From Perilla frutescens (lineage: Eukaryota; Streptophyta; Magnoliopsida; Lamiales; Lamiaceae), in the NCBI GenBank assembly GCA_026008535.1, contig BRKX01000018.1, positions 15,322,088 through 15,386,087 on the forward strand: a DNA stretch of 64,000 nt, written 5' to 3'. Shown one piece after another: positions 23,672 through 34,592 of this stretch; the stretch's first letter is position 1, and every line of letters begins with the position of its first letter. The position numbers were made by a program, and so were the translations under genes. Below the pieces are notes generated by a model, which was not told the DNA's origin, searched no databases, and saw only the letters and a list, made by a program, of their open reading frames with translations.

Positions 23672-23929
23672 TGATGATGATGATGATTTTAGGTCTATAT
23701 TTAAAGAGGGATTATAATTTAAAAAAAATGAAAATTATACAAAAAAAATATAGTGTTGGGAAAAAAATCATGAATAAAATGGTATTTTGCACAAAAACAC
23801 TAGTTTTGGGGAGGAAGGGTGAATTTGCACTATTTGAAAATTATTAGGGTGGTATTTGCTTTAAACAAAATGCTAAGGGTGAATTTGCTCTTCCATGTAA
23901 ACGTTAGGGGTGTATTTGCACATTTTCCC
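22969..23929. mobile_element. Mutator-type MITE, 961 bp, 9-bp TSD
   Basis: The left end GGGAAAAGGAGCAAATACAC (then CCCTAACATTTAC) pairs with the right end (GTAAACGTTAGGGG, then TGTATTTGCACATTTTCCC). Flanks are CATCTAGTA at 22960-22968 and AATCTAGTA at 23930-23938, a 9-bp duplication with one mismatch, as Mutator-like elements make. The interior holds a roughly 340-bp tandem duplication (about 23090-23425 and 23435-23790), (ATG)n near 23275 and a long (AAT)n near 23585-23670. Confidence 0.8.
23585..23670. repeat. (AAT)n microsatellite inside the MITE
   Basis: About 29 AAT units, then ATG units. The parallel position in the first internal duplicate is shorter and mainly (ATG)n, so the repeat expanded after the duplication. 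Confidence 0.95.
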
Positions 23930-24127
23930 AATCTAGTACTTGAAGCTGACGAGGACAAACCTAATTAATTTTATTTCAATAAAAAAATACATATTTTATT
24001 TAATTAAGTCTCAAACTAAATGCCCAACGATCTGATCTATTTTTCAATCTTAAGTAAAGAATATTATGTTATTTTTTCAAAATAAGAATTAATAATGAAA
24101 AATGACCAATTTGGTACTCTAAATTAG

Positions 24128-24724
24128 AGTTGTCAACTGGGCCGGGCTAGCCCAGCCCGATCAGGCCCGGGTGGGTTTTGAGATAAAATGGCCCAACCCA
24201 GTCCAGGTCCACTAGTGGAACGGGCTGGACTGGGCTGAGTTTTTCTTAAATATATATGAGCCAAGCCTAACCCATACACCGGGCTCAACGTGGGCCTGGG
24301 CTGGGCTGGACCGGGCCTAAGGTGAGTTTTGAATTTTTAAATGCTGGCATTAATTAATATAATTATACTTAATGAATTCATTTATCATTTATATGACAAG
24401 ATATAATTAATAATATGATTTTATGGTATTAAATTTTGAAATTGTAATATGTTGAAATATTTTTTATGTATGATCAAATAAATTAATAAATTAAATTAAG
24501 ATGGGGTCTAAAGTGGGCTTAAGGCAGGCTTGGGCTGGGCTTAAGATGGGCCTTTTGTGAGCCTAGGTCTAGGCTGGGTTGGGTTTCAAAAAAGAGCCCA
24601 CATGAGCCCATTTCGTTAAGGCAAACCCAGCCCACTTAGCCCAAGAAATTAATGGGTTGGGCTGGGTCGGCCCATAATGGGCTTGGCCGGGCTGGGTTGG
24701 GTCAGTCTGACCCATTTGACAACT
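24128..24724. mobile_element. GC-rich MITE with AGTTGTCAA termini, 597 bp
   Basis: The left end AGTTGTCAACTGGGCCGGG is inverted relative to the right end (GACCCATTTGACAACT). The GGGCTGGGC/GCCCAGCCC-rich arms contrast with AT-rich surroundings and an AT-rich centre (24330-24500). This resembles widespread plant hAT-type MITEs, but I could not confirm a clean 8-bp duplication. Confidence 0.65.
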
Positions 24725-25710
24725 TTACTCTAAATATTGATCTGTCAAAATGATAACACGACAATGCATACTATATCACTTGTAGTCTCAAGTCATTTAA
24801 AAAATTATTACATCAAAAATCATTTAAAAAATTTCACCCAAATTTATTTTTTTAAGTCAACTCTTCAATTTAATTATTTTTCATGTTTTATTATATTTAA
24901 TTAAAAATTTGGAAAAAAAAAATCTAAGAAAAAAAATCTTTGCAAATTAAACTTGTGTGCAGTCGACGCTTTATTTTGTTTTTACTTTTATTTTTTTCAT
25001 ATATTTTAAGCTTAAATCTTTTATTTGGTTTAATTAAAAACCTATATAATATATATATATATATATATAATATACATAAATAAAGCAAAGTGTCAAATAC
25101 GGAGGTTTCCTTTAAAAAAATTGCATTTTTCAAGTTTTTAGTTAAGTATTATAAAACATTAAAAATAAGGAAATAGAAGAGTTGACTTACAAAAATAATT
25201 TTGGGTGAAAATTTTGTAAATGATTTGATCCAATAGTTTTAAATAAATTGTAAAAAAAAACCTCCAAAATTATCAAGTTTGACTAAGGGAAACTTGTTAT
25301 TGCAGGTCATCAAGACTAAAAAAAAAAACCTGCATGTTTTTACAGTTTAGAATCTCATCCCTGAAGGAATGTTCATCCCCATAAACAGTGGCAGAGTCAG
25401 AAATGTTGCTCAGAGGGGCCAATTCATAATATAACTATATAAGAAGTCATAAATAGAAGGGTAAATTACGATTGGATATCTACATTTTGGTTTCTTTTTA
25501 AAAAATAGTCCACTTTTTAAAATTAGCGAAAAACAATACTCATCTTTTCAAAAATTTGGAAGTCTAACATTGGATCAATTTTAATGCCGAAAATCATACG
25601 TAATTGATTGTATTTTAATATTTATATTTTCCAACTACGTCAAAACACAATTCCAATAAAAAATATTAAAATACAATCAATTACGTACAATTTCTAAGCT
25701 GTAAAATTAG
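24725..25710. other. AT-rich spacer with one hairpin
   Basis: No gene seen. A near-perfect inverted repeat lies at 25598-25625 and 25661-25687 (arms TACGTAATTGATTGTATTTT and complement) with a roughly 35-nt loop. The segment at 25388-25425 (GGCAGAGTCAGAAATGTTGC) resembles phrases common in plant transposon debris. Confidence 0.45.
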
Positions 25711-28195
25711 GGGAGGTGTTAGGTAAAAACCAATTATAGTATGGGAATTAGGACTACATCTCACACCACACAATCCTCAAAAATCAAAGGTCCAGATTTG
25801 ATTAAAAGGACGATGGTAATTCTGTAATATTTGAAATTTTTTTGCGCGGGAGTATTAACGTAATTTGGTAATTCTTATAAAAATCACGAAGGATTTGATA
25901 ACAGATCATAATGCTAACGAAGTATTATCATCATGCTAACGAAACATTATTATTATGCTAATTAAAGTTATTAAATATTGTTAGCAAAAAATATATTCTA
26001 AAAATTAATTATAAACCTAGTTTGATTTAATAAACTTTAATTGAATGGATTAGATGAAATAAACATTGATTGGATGTGATAAACCATAAATGAGTCGGAA
26101 CAAATCATAATAATAATATATATATGTACTACGATAGCATTATGGGTTTGCTTTGTCAGCACTGTGAATACACTATGTTAGCATATGACAAATGATAAAC
26201 TGGGTTTTTGCACCAATTTAGAGTCAGTTTTGGGATTGTTTTGATTATCAATTGTGTGCATTAATCCATGTTTATCCCCGATTTCACTTGTTTGGATGAG
26301 ATGGTATTTGGTTCTATTTCACAAGAAATTGGATTGAAAACCATTAGAATTTGGTGAAATCAAGTTCCAAGACTTGATAATTTGAGTAGAGGCTCAATCG
26401 GGACGAGAAGTACTGGGAAAATGCATCTCGGGAGTGCAGGAAGTGAGCACGGACCGTGCTTGCTATTGCATGGCCCGTACCGAAAAGAAAAATTGAGGCA
26501 GAATGTTTTTAGAATGACTGTACGGTCCTTGCTAGACCGTGCTAATCTAGCACGACCCATGCTATTTTGTACTGTACAGACTGTGCTAATTTATGGGATT
26601 TCTGTGAATTTCCTTTTGAGCCCTGAACATTTCTATTTCAGGCTTTGACCACTCCTTTGATATTTATGGGTTTCTTCCCATGAAAATTATACAACTTTTA
26701 CCCTATAGAGAGAACAGATAACACTGTGGAGAACACGGAGAAGAGACTATACAGAGATTGAAGAAGCACATCATAGACTAAGTTTTATTTTATGCTTTAT
26801 TCATTCGGGATTACTATGTTGACTATTTATTTGTGTACTGTCCTTGGATTTTGAATACAATATGAGTAGCTAAATTTCTAGAGATCCTAGGGTTGTTGAA
26901 TGTTTTATGAATTTAATGATTTGAAATAATTTATCGTTCCGTTCTATTTCTTGATTATACATCCTTGATTTATGTTGTCTTGTGTGATTGAATTGATCAA
27001 CTTTCGCACTTGTATAGTTAATTTATTATTCACTCGAGAGAGGTTAGTAGATTAACAGATTATGATTGCATAACATGAGTCTGCTAGATCGAGAGATTGG
27101 TAGGTGTCGTGATGAGAATAAATATGAGGTGCTAATTGGAGTTAGGTAAGAATTCGAAATCGAGAGATAAGAATTAGGATCTAATCTACTTTCATAACTT
27201 ACTTGAGAGAGAGGTTGTGATTAATTGAGTGATTCTCCTACGAGATTTAGAATTAAATTGGTTTAATAAATTTCTAAAAATCGAAAAATCCATTTAGCAG
27301 CAACACCCTAGGATCCGTCTTCTATCTGTTTATCCGGTTTCTTTGTTTCATTTGTTTATTTATTTTTGCAATATTTAGTTAATTAAAACAACTCTTTAAT
27401 TCGGTTCTCTAGATAAAGTAGGGCAATAAAATTGAGTACTTAGTTGAATTACATAGCCAGTCCTTGTGGATACGATATATGTTCTCATTGCATTTTGTTA
27501 TAATTGCCTCGTGCACTTGCGAGTCGTTTTTGAGTGAAATAAAAGAGCGAACACCAATATTCTGCCAACATACGTTATAAACCATAATTGGATGAAATAA
27601 ATCCTAATAATCAATTAGGAATTAAAAAAGAAAATTTAAATTCAATAAAAGTAATCATAATTAGATGGAATAAACCATAATTGAGATGAAATAAATCATA
27701 ATTGAGATTGAATAAACCCCACTAAATCTGTACTACACTAGCATTATGATAATTCTTCGTTAGCACAGTGAATATATCATATGTCATAATACTGACGAAA
27801 CATTATTATAAGCTAACGAAATCATTTATTACCTGGGTATGCATAAAAATTTATCTTTTATATTTTTCGTCCATATTTTTTCATCTAAACATAGCCTTTT
27901 CGACATCTTAAATGAAAGAGTACGAAGAGAATTTAATTTGATATATTTTTTGTGTACATTAGATTAAAAATGAGCAAGTTATGGTCGTTTAAAGTTTTTA
28001 AGATTTTTTTTAAATTGTCGACATCATCAATTTTAATGGGTTTGGACGAAAATAGTCATCATTCCTTTATTTTTTGCCTTATTATTTACGAAATTGCCAC
28101 CATATTTTCCATTAAATCTCAACCATTAGATCAATACATTGGATGGTGGAGATTTGGTCCTAGTTCCTACACTAGGAAAAAAGTCATATTTGATC

Positions 28196-28196
<1 letters not shown>
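25711..28196. mobile_element. MULE-C: diverged inverted-repeat relative, split by an Athila LTR
   Basis: The left region (GTATGGGAATTAGGACTACA, then TCTCACACCACACAAT) aligns with the complement of the right region (GTGTAGGAACTAGGACCAAA, then TCTCCACCATCCAATG). The interior has ATGCTAACGAA on the left and TTCGTTAGCA on the right, a variant of the motif arrays in MULE-A/B. The right end runs into (TA)n. No coding sequence is left. Boundaries are approximate. Confidence 0.5.
26193..27567 (+). mobile_element. Athila-type solo LTR, 1375 bp
   Basis: It starts TGATAAAC, as the LTR at 9169 does. Typical internal phrases are present: ACCGTGC/GCACGG palindromic pieces (26440-26560), TTTACCCTATAGAG, ACTTGAGAGAGAGG, and CCTTGTGGATACGATAT followed by GTGCACTTGCGAGTC near the 3' end. 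The proposed end is TGCCA. Flanks ACAAA (26188-26192) and ACATA (27568-27572) match at four of five positions. No internal region adjoins either side, so it is a solo LTR inside MULE-C. Confidence 0.7.

Positions 28197-28240
<44 letters not shown>
28197..28240. repeat. (TA)n between MULE-C and MULE-B
   Basis: About 21 TA units separate the right terminus of MULE-C from the left terminus of MULE-B, so both elements abut the same microsatellite. Confidence 0.95.
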
Positions 28241-28242
<2 letters not shown>

Positions 28243-28424
28243 AATGGATCAAATGAGAACTAGAGTCCCATGTGAGAATGAAGAACTAATTAGAGCCGTA
28301 GATCTTCTATTTTTGAACGGTGAAGATCTGTACCCGAGTTTCAGTAATACAGTGGCATTTTTGTAATATTAGGGTTATTTTAATGAAATATGAGTATTTT
28401 TATAATTTAGAAATTCTATTCTAT

Positions 28425-29887
28425 CACTACAAAAAAATTTCGATCTGGCGACGGGATTTTCCGTCGCTATACCCATCGCTATATCCGTAGCCTGGGGCGA
28501 TGAGTTTAGCGGATAGCGACGAGGTTTCCGTCTCTAGATCTGTCCCGTCGCTATACCCGTCGCTAAAATTATAATTTAAAATTTTAAAATTATTGATTGG
28601 CCCGGCCCCCGAATGAGCCCCTGACTCGGGGGCCCAGCCCGTGAATGAGCCCTTGACCTGACCCGATGAAAGGCCCGTGCCCAAGCCCGTCGAGAATAAT
28701 TGTGTATAATATGTACCTAAGAGGATTCGAACATGTGACCTCCTAGAAGGAGGAACAAACACTTATCCATTAGGGCAAGTTTAATTGATGTTATATTGAT
28801 AGTTTAAATAATATATATATATATATATATACTTATACGATTTTTTCATAATTTATTTTTCTTTATCTCTATAAATTAAAAGTGTTATATTATTATTAAT
28901 ATATTTATATCTATTTGTGCACAAATATATATATATATATATAATATTGATATTATATTGTATTATATATTTGTATATAAGAACTATAATTTAAGGTGAT
29001 ATTTATCAAGTATCCATGCATACAAAAATTATATCTCTAATATAAATTTAATATGGAGAAATATTATAGAAGTTTTTAATTAAATTATTTTAAAAACTAT
29101 ATATATATATATATCATGGTGAAAATATGGTTAAATAGTCTTACTTTGTGTTTCATACTAAATATCATAATGAATTAAATTATTTTTACTTACATAATAA
29201 ATAACTTTAGTTTATAATTAAAAATTAAAATCCATTATATACTATATTATGTATATATTTTCATAGTATATTTTAGTTTGTTAATGTATAATTGATTAAT
29301 CTTTTAATAGTAACTATAATAAATATTATGTTGAACTTAATACATTTTTTAAATACATAATAATATACTAATTAGTTTATTTATAAGAATAGTAATAAAG
29401 CTAATTTGTATAGATTTGTATTTAATAAGGAAATAATACAAATTTAAAGATGTGATATTAATAAATGTGTATAATTGCGATATTATTTTTTCAAAAATTA
29501 AAATAAATGAATAAAAATATAAAAATGATTTTAATAGGGAGAATATTTGTATTAGAATAGATTGAAATCATGTTTAATTATTTTAAAAATAATTAAATAA
29601 AATTTAAAAAATAAATAAAAAATAAATAAAAAATTAAAAATTAAAAAAAAAATTTAGCTACGGGGGTTCCCGTCGCTAAGTTGTAGCGACGGGAACCCCC
29701 ATCGCTAGATTTATAAAAATAATGATATATTAAAATTTTAAAATCTAGCTACGGGATTCCCCGTCGCTAGAATTAGCTACGGGGAACCCCGTCGCTAGCC
29801 CCATTGCAAGATTTTCCGTCACTAGTGGCGACCCGTGTCGGCCCCGTCACTAATTTCTGTCGCTAGAATGGACTTTTTTTTGTTGTA
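28425..29887. mobile_element. Non-autonomous CACTA (En/Spm) element, TSD TAT
   Basis: The left end CACTACAAAAAAATTTCG has a degenerate counterpart on the right (TTTTTTGTTGTA). TAT flanks both sides (28422-28424, 29888-29890), the 3-bp duplication of CACTA elements. Subterminal regions carry repeated CGTCGCTA and AGCGACGGG motifs in both orientations (28445-28570 and 29655-29870), the pattern of transposase-binding repeats. No transposase is present. Confidence 0.85.
28700..28775 (-). pseudogene. tRNA-like segment with A- and B-box resemblance
   Basis: Read on the minus strand it has an A-box-like TAATGGATAAGTG and, about 35 bases on, GTTCGAATCCT, matching the Pol III B box. Stem pairing outside the T arm is poor, so it is not a functional tRNA. 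It lies inside the CACTA element and may be a captured tRNA or SINE fragment. Confidence 0.35.
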
Positions 29888-29892
29888 TATTT

Positions 29893-30234
29893 GGGCTGAA
29901 TCTCTTTAGCATTAGTATGATAAGTTTTAGCATTGTTGTAATTAGTTTTAGCATTAGTTGTGTCTTATTTAATATGTAGATTGTGTTAGCACTACTTTTG
30001 AGATTTCTCTCGGATTATTTGAATTTTATATACCCGACTAATGAGCATATGATTATCTGCAATGATGAATCCTTTTAGCATTACTATGGTAGGTTTTAGC
30101 ATGGTTGTAATTAGTTTTAGCATTACTGTGACTAGTTTTAGCATTATCGAAGAAGATATAAATTTCAACATTAACGTGATTAGTTGTATCTTATTTAATC
30201 TGCAGATTATGTTGACACCACTTTGGAGATTTTT
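29893..30234 (+). repeat. TTTTAGCATT array, left arm of MULE-B
   Basis: TTTTAGCATT occurs repeatedly, often as GTTTTAGCATTGTTGTAATT, in the same orientation as TTTTAGCACT in the MULE-A FAR1 intron. It leads to an acceptor-like TGCAG at 30201-30205 and the FAR1-exon-like start. Confidence 0.75.
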
Positions 30235-30239
30235 AATGG

Positions 30240-31513
30240 TGTTAGTGTTGTGCTTGGCACTAAATGGAGATACACCGTCAAGGAGAATTGTTAGTGCCAT
30301 GCTGTGCACTAAGTATATTTATCAAGTGCTCTACTTTGCACTTGTTGTTGTGATTGATTGTCATTAATCTTTATGACATAAGATCATTACTAAGTATTTA
30401 GTTTCTCCAAGTACAAGTTTGCTGTTCTGGACAACGTTCATAAAGATGTATATGAACGTGATCTGAACTTTCTGAAGACAGCTCAAGCAAGGAGTTTGGA
30501 TTGAGCTGAAGATGAAGATTGTTGTGCCTCATACCACAACTGAGATTGTTCAACATGATGAGTATTGCCAGCTAGCTTGAGTGATAGCCAGAAGTCAGTT
30601 TGTGAACATACAAGACATTACACTGTGCTACCTGATGTGAAGGTTCAGAGATCAACAATGTTCATTGCAACGTTTGTGAATGTTTACATGAACAACCTTT
30701 TCCAGATTGGTCTTCCAAGATCATTGAAGCTGTTTGAAGGTACCAACTAGGAGGAAATTCAAGATCATTCTAGAATATCTTATCCAACTTGAAGGGCACG
30801 TGATTGAAGTCAAGACAAAATTCTACAAATGGAAGAAGTTCTAACATAGAAAGTCCTAGAGTTTAGTTTCTATAAGGAAAGTTTCCTTATCAGTTTCATA
30901 TTAGGATTAGGATTTCTGTTTCTTTGTTAAGCCTATGATGTTAATCTATAAATAGCCTTGGATTCAGACCTGTTAGAAACACCACCGAAACAAACCATAA
31001 GAACTGAAGAGATACATTCTGTAAGAGCTCTACTTTGTTTAAAGAGCCATATAGTTTCGGTTATCATTGTTAGGCTAGAGATTAGTCTTTTAGTCTGCGT
31101 GTATTGAAATATTTTTCATATATACACTGTCAAAGGGTTCTCGGGAGAGAATACATGTGGAAACTAAATAGGTAGAAATCTAGGCTGTGAGGGGAGCTCA
31201 TAGTTCAATCCATCGAAAGAGAGTGTTAGGGTAGAATGGGTATTGAGTGACGCAAGGTCAACTGCATGTAAGATCCCTAGTAAAGGATACATTAGAGTAG
31301 TGAATTATTTCTCACGGACTTGACAAGTCCCCTTAACGTAGATCAGTTGATCGAACCGGATTACCAATCTGTTGTGTGCTTTACTTTCTACAATTTACAT
31401 TAAGTTCATTATAACGTTCGTGAATATTATAGTGAACAATATCTTACAACGTTCTAGAATATCTTTGAGAACATTTGTAGAACAAATACTTTCACACAAG
31501 GTGTGCAATTTCA
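30240..31513 (+). mobile_element. Solo LTR, 1274 bp, TSD AATGG, in MULE-B
   Basis: It begins TGTTAGTGTTGTGC and ends GTGTGCAATTTCA, with AATGG on both sides (30235-30239, 31514-31518). A TATA box (CTATAAATAG) lies at 30946-30955. Features fit a copia-type LTR, but no internal region remains, so lineage is unassigned. It inserted about 30 bp inside the relic of the FAR1-gene second exon. Confidence 0.8.
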
Positions 31514-31639
31514 AATGGGTTCTTTGAATTTTATTTGTAATGATGGATATTTGTAAAATATCTCGTTGTCTATATCATCTTGATGAGTGAGCGCAATTTT
31601 AGCTTTTATTCTCCTTGTACTTTCATCTGTTGCAGCTCT

Positions 31640-32560
31640 TTTAACAGCTATAAATTTTTATATAATACTGTTAATAAACAAAATAGCAAAGCTAAAAACA
31701 TAATTGAATGATAAAAATAAAAGTAGTGAACAATAGTGTCAATGATAATGCTACAATGATATATGATGATGCCAATTAAGTGAACAATAATGCTAGCACC
31801 CCAAAATGTGTAATGCCTTGGGTTTATAATGTTCATGTTAACTTTTTTCACACATATGTGTTCTAATGTTAAGAATGACAATGATAATGATAATTCAACA
31901 AACTATAACGACTTTTGTTCTTGGTTGATTTATAATGCCCTGGCAAATTTTTTTATGCTAATGCTAATAGAGGGTTATTCTAATGCTAAAAAGATAAATG
32001 ACAATGCTAAAACTGTAAACGATAATGATAAAAGCAACAAAATGTACAAATATATCACACATTGCCAACAGTGGTAGCATTGCCAACAATGCTAACAGAG
32101 GGTGCTAATGCTAATGTCAAACAATAGTTATGCTAATGTTAAAATTAGAAATGACAATGCTAAAATTGTAAATGATAATGATAAAAGCAACAAAATGTAC
32201 AGATACATCACACATCGGCAACAATGGTAGAATTGCCAACAATGCTAACAAGGGGTGCTAATGCTAATGCTAATGCTAAAATTAAAAATGACAATGCCAA
32301 AATTGGAAATGATAGTGCTAAAATTGTAAATTGAAAATATGTGCACATAAATCATACATTGCCAACAATGTTAGGTTTTTACATGTTCATACAAGTTTCC
32401 CGTCGTCACCAACAGAACAAAATGAAACTGATAAATCATCATTAAATAATACGAACATAGTTTGTTTCAGATTAGGTTTTGTATGTTTCGAAAAGTATTG
32501 TTATGCTAATAGAACATGAAAGAAACTGCTAAGTCAACATAATAGAATGTTAGATCATTT
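31640..32560 (-). repeat. AATGCTAAAA array, right arm of MULE-B
   Basis: Repeated AATGCTAAAAT and AATGATAATG motifs (TTTTAGCATT on the minus strand) mirror the right arm of MULE-A. A roughly 120-bp unit containing ATGCTAATGCTAAAAT and GCAACAAAATGTACA is present about twice (about 31975-32100 and 32110-32260). Confidence 0.75.
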
Positions 32561-32617
32561 TTCTAAAAAAAAAAATTGAACAGGATATAGAAAAAAAAAT
32601 TGAACGATATAACACCT

Positions 32618-32630
32618 TGATTTTTCATCT
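32618..32630 (-). pseudogene. Mini-exon relic of the MULE-B right gene
   Basis: Minus-strand ATGAAAAATCAAG is followed by GTGTTATATC. It corresponds to the MULE-A mini-exon at 22111-22123, with one substitution in 13 bases and a GT donor kept. No Ulp1 segment was found in this element. Confidence 0.45.
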
Positions 32631-32990
32631 TTTCTGGTTCGAAAATTTAATATCGCGGTGGTGTTGTTCTTTCGGAAGATTTGAAAAATCTATCGAATTG
32701 GTTTTGCTTTTCTCTTCTATTTTTCCGCATTGGTTTGTGTGAGTAAGCTTTCTCGGGAGCAGCTATGGTGATTGAGTTTCTCTCTACAAATTATAAGCTG
32801 CGTATATTTTCAAAATGTTCCGATTTTAACCTAACTAATTAGCTTCGCGGGCAGTAGATTTCCATGTTATTATGATAATGCCATCGCATGGATATTTTAA
32901 TCTTGGCTGTAGATCTTAATCGGATTAGATGGTGATGATTATAGTTCTTAGTTCTTACATGGAGTCTAGTTCTCACTAGATCCACTCCCC

Positions 32991-33872
32991 ACACACACGC
33001 TGGAACGTATTCATGAAATACATCCCAAATATTAAGGCATAATCTATTAATTAGTACCAAACTTTGTCATGTAATTCTATACGAAAATAATTTTCTTAAA
33101 AGAAAATTCACATCACATTAATAAAATAATAATTACACTTCTGAGAAGTCCAAGGACGTACAAAAGATCTGTTGAATTATTTGATCTTCAAGGTTCTCTA
33201 ATCAACTGGTTCAACCCGTACGTACTGCCCAGTCAAAATTTTGAATAAGTTTAATGCCACATTATATTCAATTTATAAATTTACTATTAGCATATTTGTA
33301 TTCAAATTCCACTTGATTTCTGATATGTATACTATACATTTGCTATAATCTTCAAGCTTATCACTCACTAGTTACGCGCGCTGTACTTCATACTAGGGCA
33401 AAATTACAAATTTTGCTAGAATCTTCAAGTTCGTCATTCAATTATTGGTCAATATTTGTGTGTTAAATTATTACAAATATTGAGAATAATGATAAATTAA
33501 TAAAATCAAGAGATGGAAACGTTAGCTAGCTAGGATTCAAAATTCACCGTTCTCCTTCTGCAACTCAAAAAATTAAAAGAATAATGAGATCAAATCCCCA
33601 TCACTCACCCTTAAATGAGTGTAAATTATTAGTAGTAGACTACGAAGTCGTGTAATTAATCGAACTTTTTTGAAAGGGAAGGAATTAACTAATCCACCTT
33701 AAAAACGTCTATATCCATAATACCAACTATCATCTAATAAGGATTAATGTAGACAAAGCCAAACCAAACCTTCCTTCCCACGACATATTGACCAGTATTG
33801 TTGATTTGATTTTTGGCTGTTACCGACTTACCGTGCAATGATTACACAAAATATCTTCTACAAGAATACACG

Positions 33873-33911
<39 letters not shown>

Positions 33912-33993
33912 TGTAACAAATGAACCAAAGTATATGTGTATATACAGGAGTATTATCACGTTAATTAACATGGATCTTGTGTGTAAATTATGA
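32991..33993. other. Spacer, no gene recognised
   Basis: AT-rich, with a (TA)n run at 33878-33910. No supported coding, RNA or repeat feature apart from that microsatellite. Confidence 0.4.
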
Positions 33994-34002
33994 ATGAATA
34001 TT

Positions 34003-34583
34003 GGCAAAAACTCCTGTGCATAAAGTGCATGGGTCGGCTCATTAGACGGACCCGCTCTGACCCGGGCCGACCCGCGCAAAAAATAAAATAAAAAAAAATC
34101 GCCACCCATAGTACCAATTCGAACACTAAATAGTATCAATTCGTGTTTTTTTGTGTTTTTTAATTAGGGCTTTTTTTTTGTTTTTTTTGTGTTTTTTGGG
34201 GGTATTTTTAGGGGTTTATTTTATGTTTTTGGGGGTGTTTTTAGGGGTTTATTTTGTATTTCTTAAGGTTTTTCAGGGGTTTATTTTGTTTTTTTAGGAT
34301 TTTTTGGGAGTGTTTTTAGGGGTTTATTTTCTTTTTTTTATGTTTTTTTGGGGGGTGTTTTTAGTGTTTATTTTGTGTTTTTTATAATTTATTTGGGGGG
34401 ATTTTTTAGGGATTTATATGTGTTTTTTTTTAAGAAAAAGAAAAAGAAAAACATAAAAAAGAAAAAGAAAAACATAACAGAAAAAAAAGGCGCCACGCGC
34501 CCGCGCGTGGGCCGAGCGCGTGGGCGCCACGCGCCCGTCGCGTATGCGGCGGGAGGCCCCCCTTCTACAAAGGAGTCATGCTC
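34003..34583. mobile_element. Mutator-type MITE of odd composition, perfect 9-bp TSD
   Basis: ATGAATATT flanks both sides (33994-34002, 34584-34592). Ends share an imperfect inverted core (GGCAAAAACTCCTGTG and the complement of CAAAGGAGTCATGCTC). The interior has a CCCGGGCCGACCCG block, a G/T-rich repeat tract (34140-34425), an A/G tract (34430-34490) and a GCGC-rich palindromic block (34490-34562). Confidence 0.7.
34140..34425 (+). repeat. G/T-rich minisatellite (about 35-bp unit)
   Basis: Roughly seven or eight imperfect units built on TTTTTAGGGGTTTATTTTG followed by TTTTTGGGGGTG. Runs of three to six G recur on the plus strand and C is almost absent, so strand asymmetry is extreme. Confidence 0.85.
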
Positions 34584-34592
34584 ATGAATATT

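Larger units (their letters stand above)
28241..32990 (+). mobile_element. MULE-B: relative of MULE-A, interrupted twice
   Basis: Left ATGGATCAAATGAGAACTAG and right CTAGTTCTCACTAGATCCAC are inverted and match the MULE-A terminal family (ATGTGAGAA, AGAACTAAT, TAGATCTTC follow). The interior repeats the MULE-A plan with TTTTAGCATT in place of TTTTAGCACT. At 30201-30234 GCAGATTATG plus CTTTGGAGATTTT matches the start of the MULE-A FAR1 exon. A CACTA element (28425-29887) and a solo LTR (30240-31513) interrupt it. The right end abuts ACACACAC. Confidence 0.75.

Noticed and set aside
28427..28762. 111-codon minus-strand open frame
   Set aside because: It lies across the CACTA subterminal repeats and the tRNA-like segment; the peptide (YGYSDGYSDG) comes from the GCGACGG-type repeats.
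30062..30367. 101-codon plus- and 105-codon minus-strand frames near 30 kb
   Set aside because: They span the TTTTAGCATT array and the solo LTR boundary; periodic ILMLK/FSIT residues come from the repeats.
34140..34425. Telomere-like TTTAGGG(G) repeats
   Set aside because: The unit is about 35 bp with variable T and G runs, not a tandem TTTAGGG heptamer, and it lies inside a MITE with a 9-bp duplication.
34348..34587. 79-codon open frame with a lysine run
   Set aside because: It crosses the G/T minisatellite, purine tract and GCGC block of a MITE; composition alone keeps it open.
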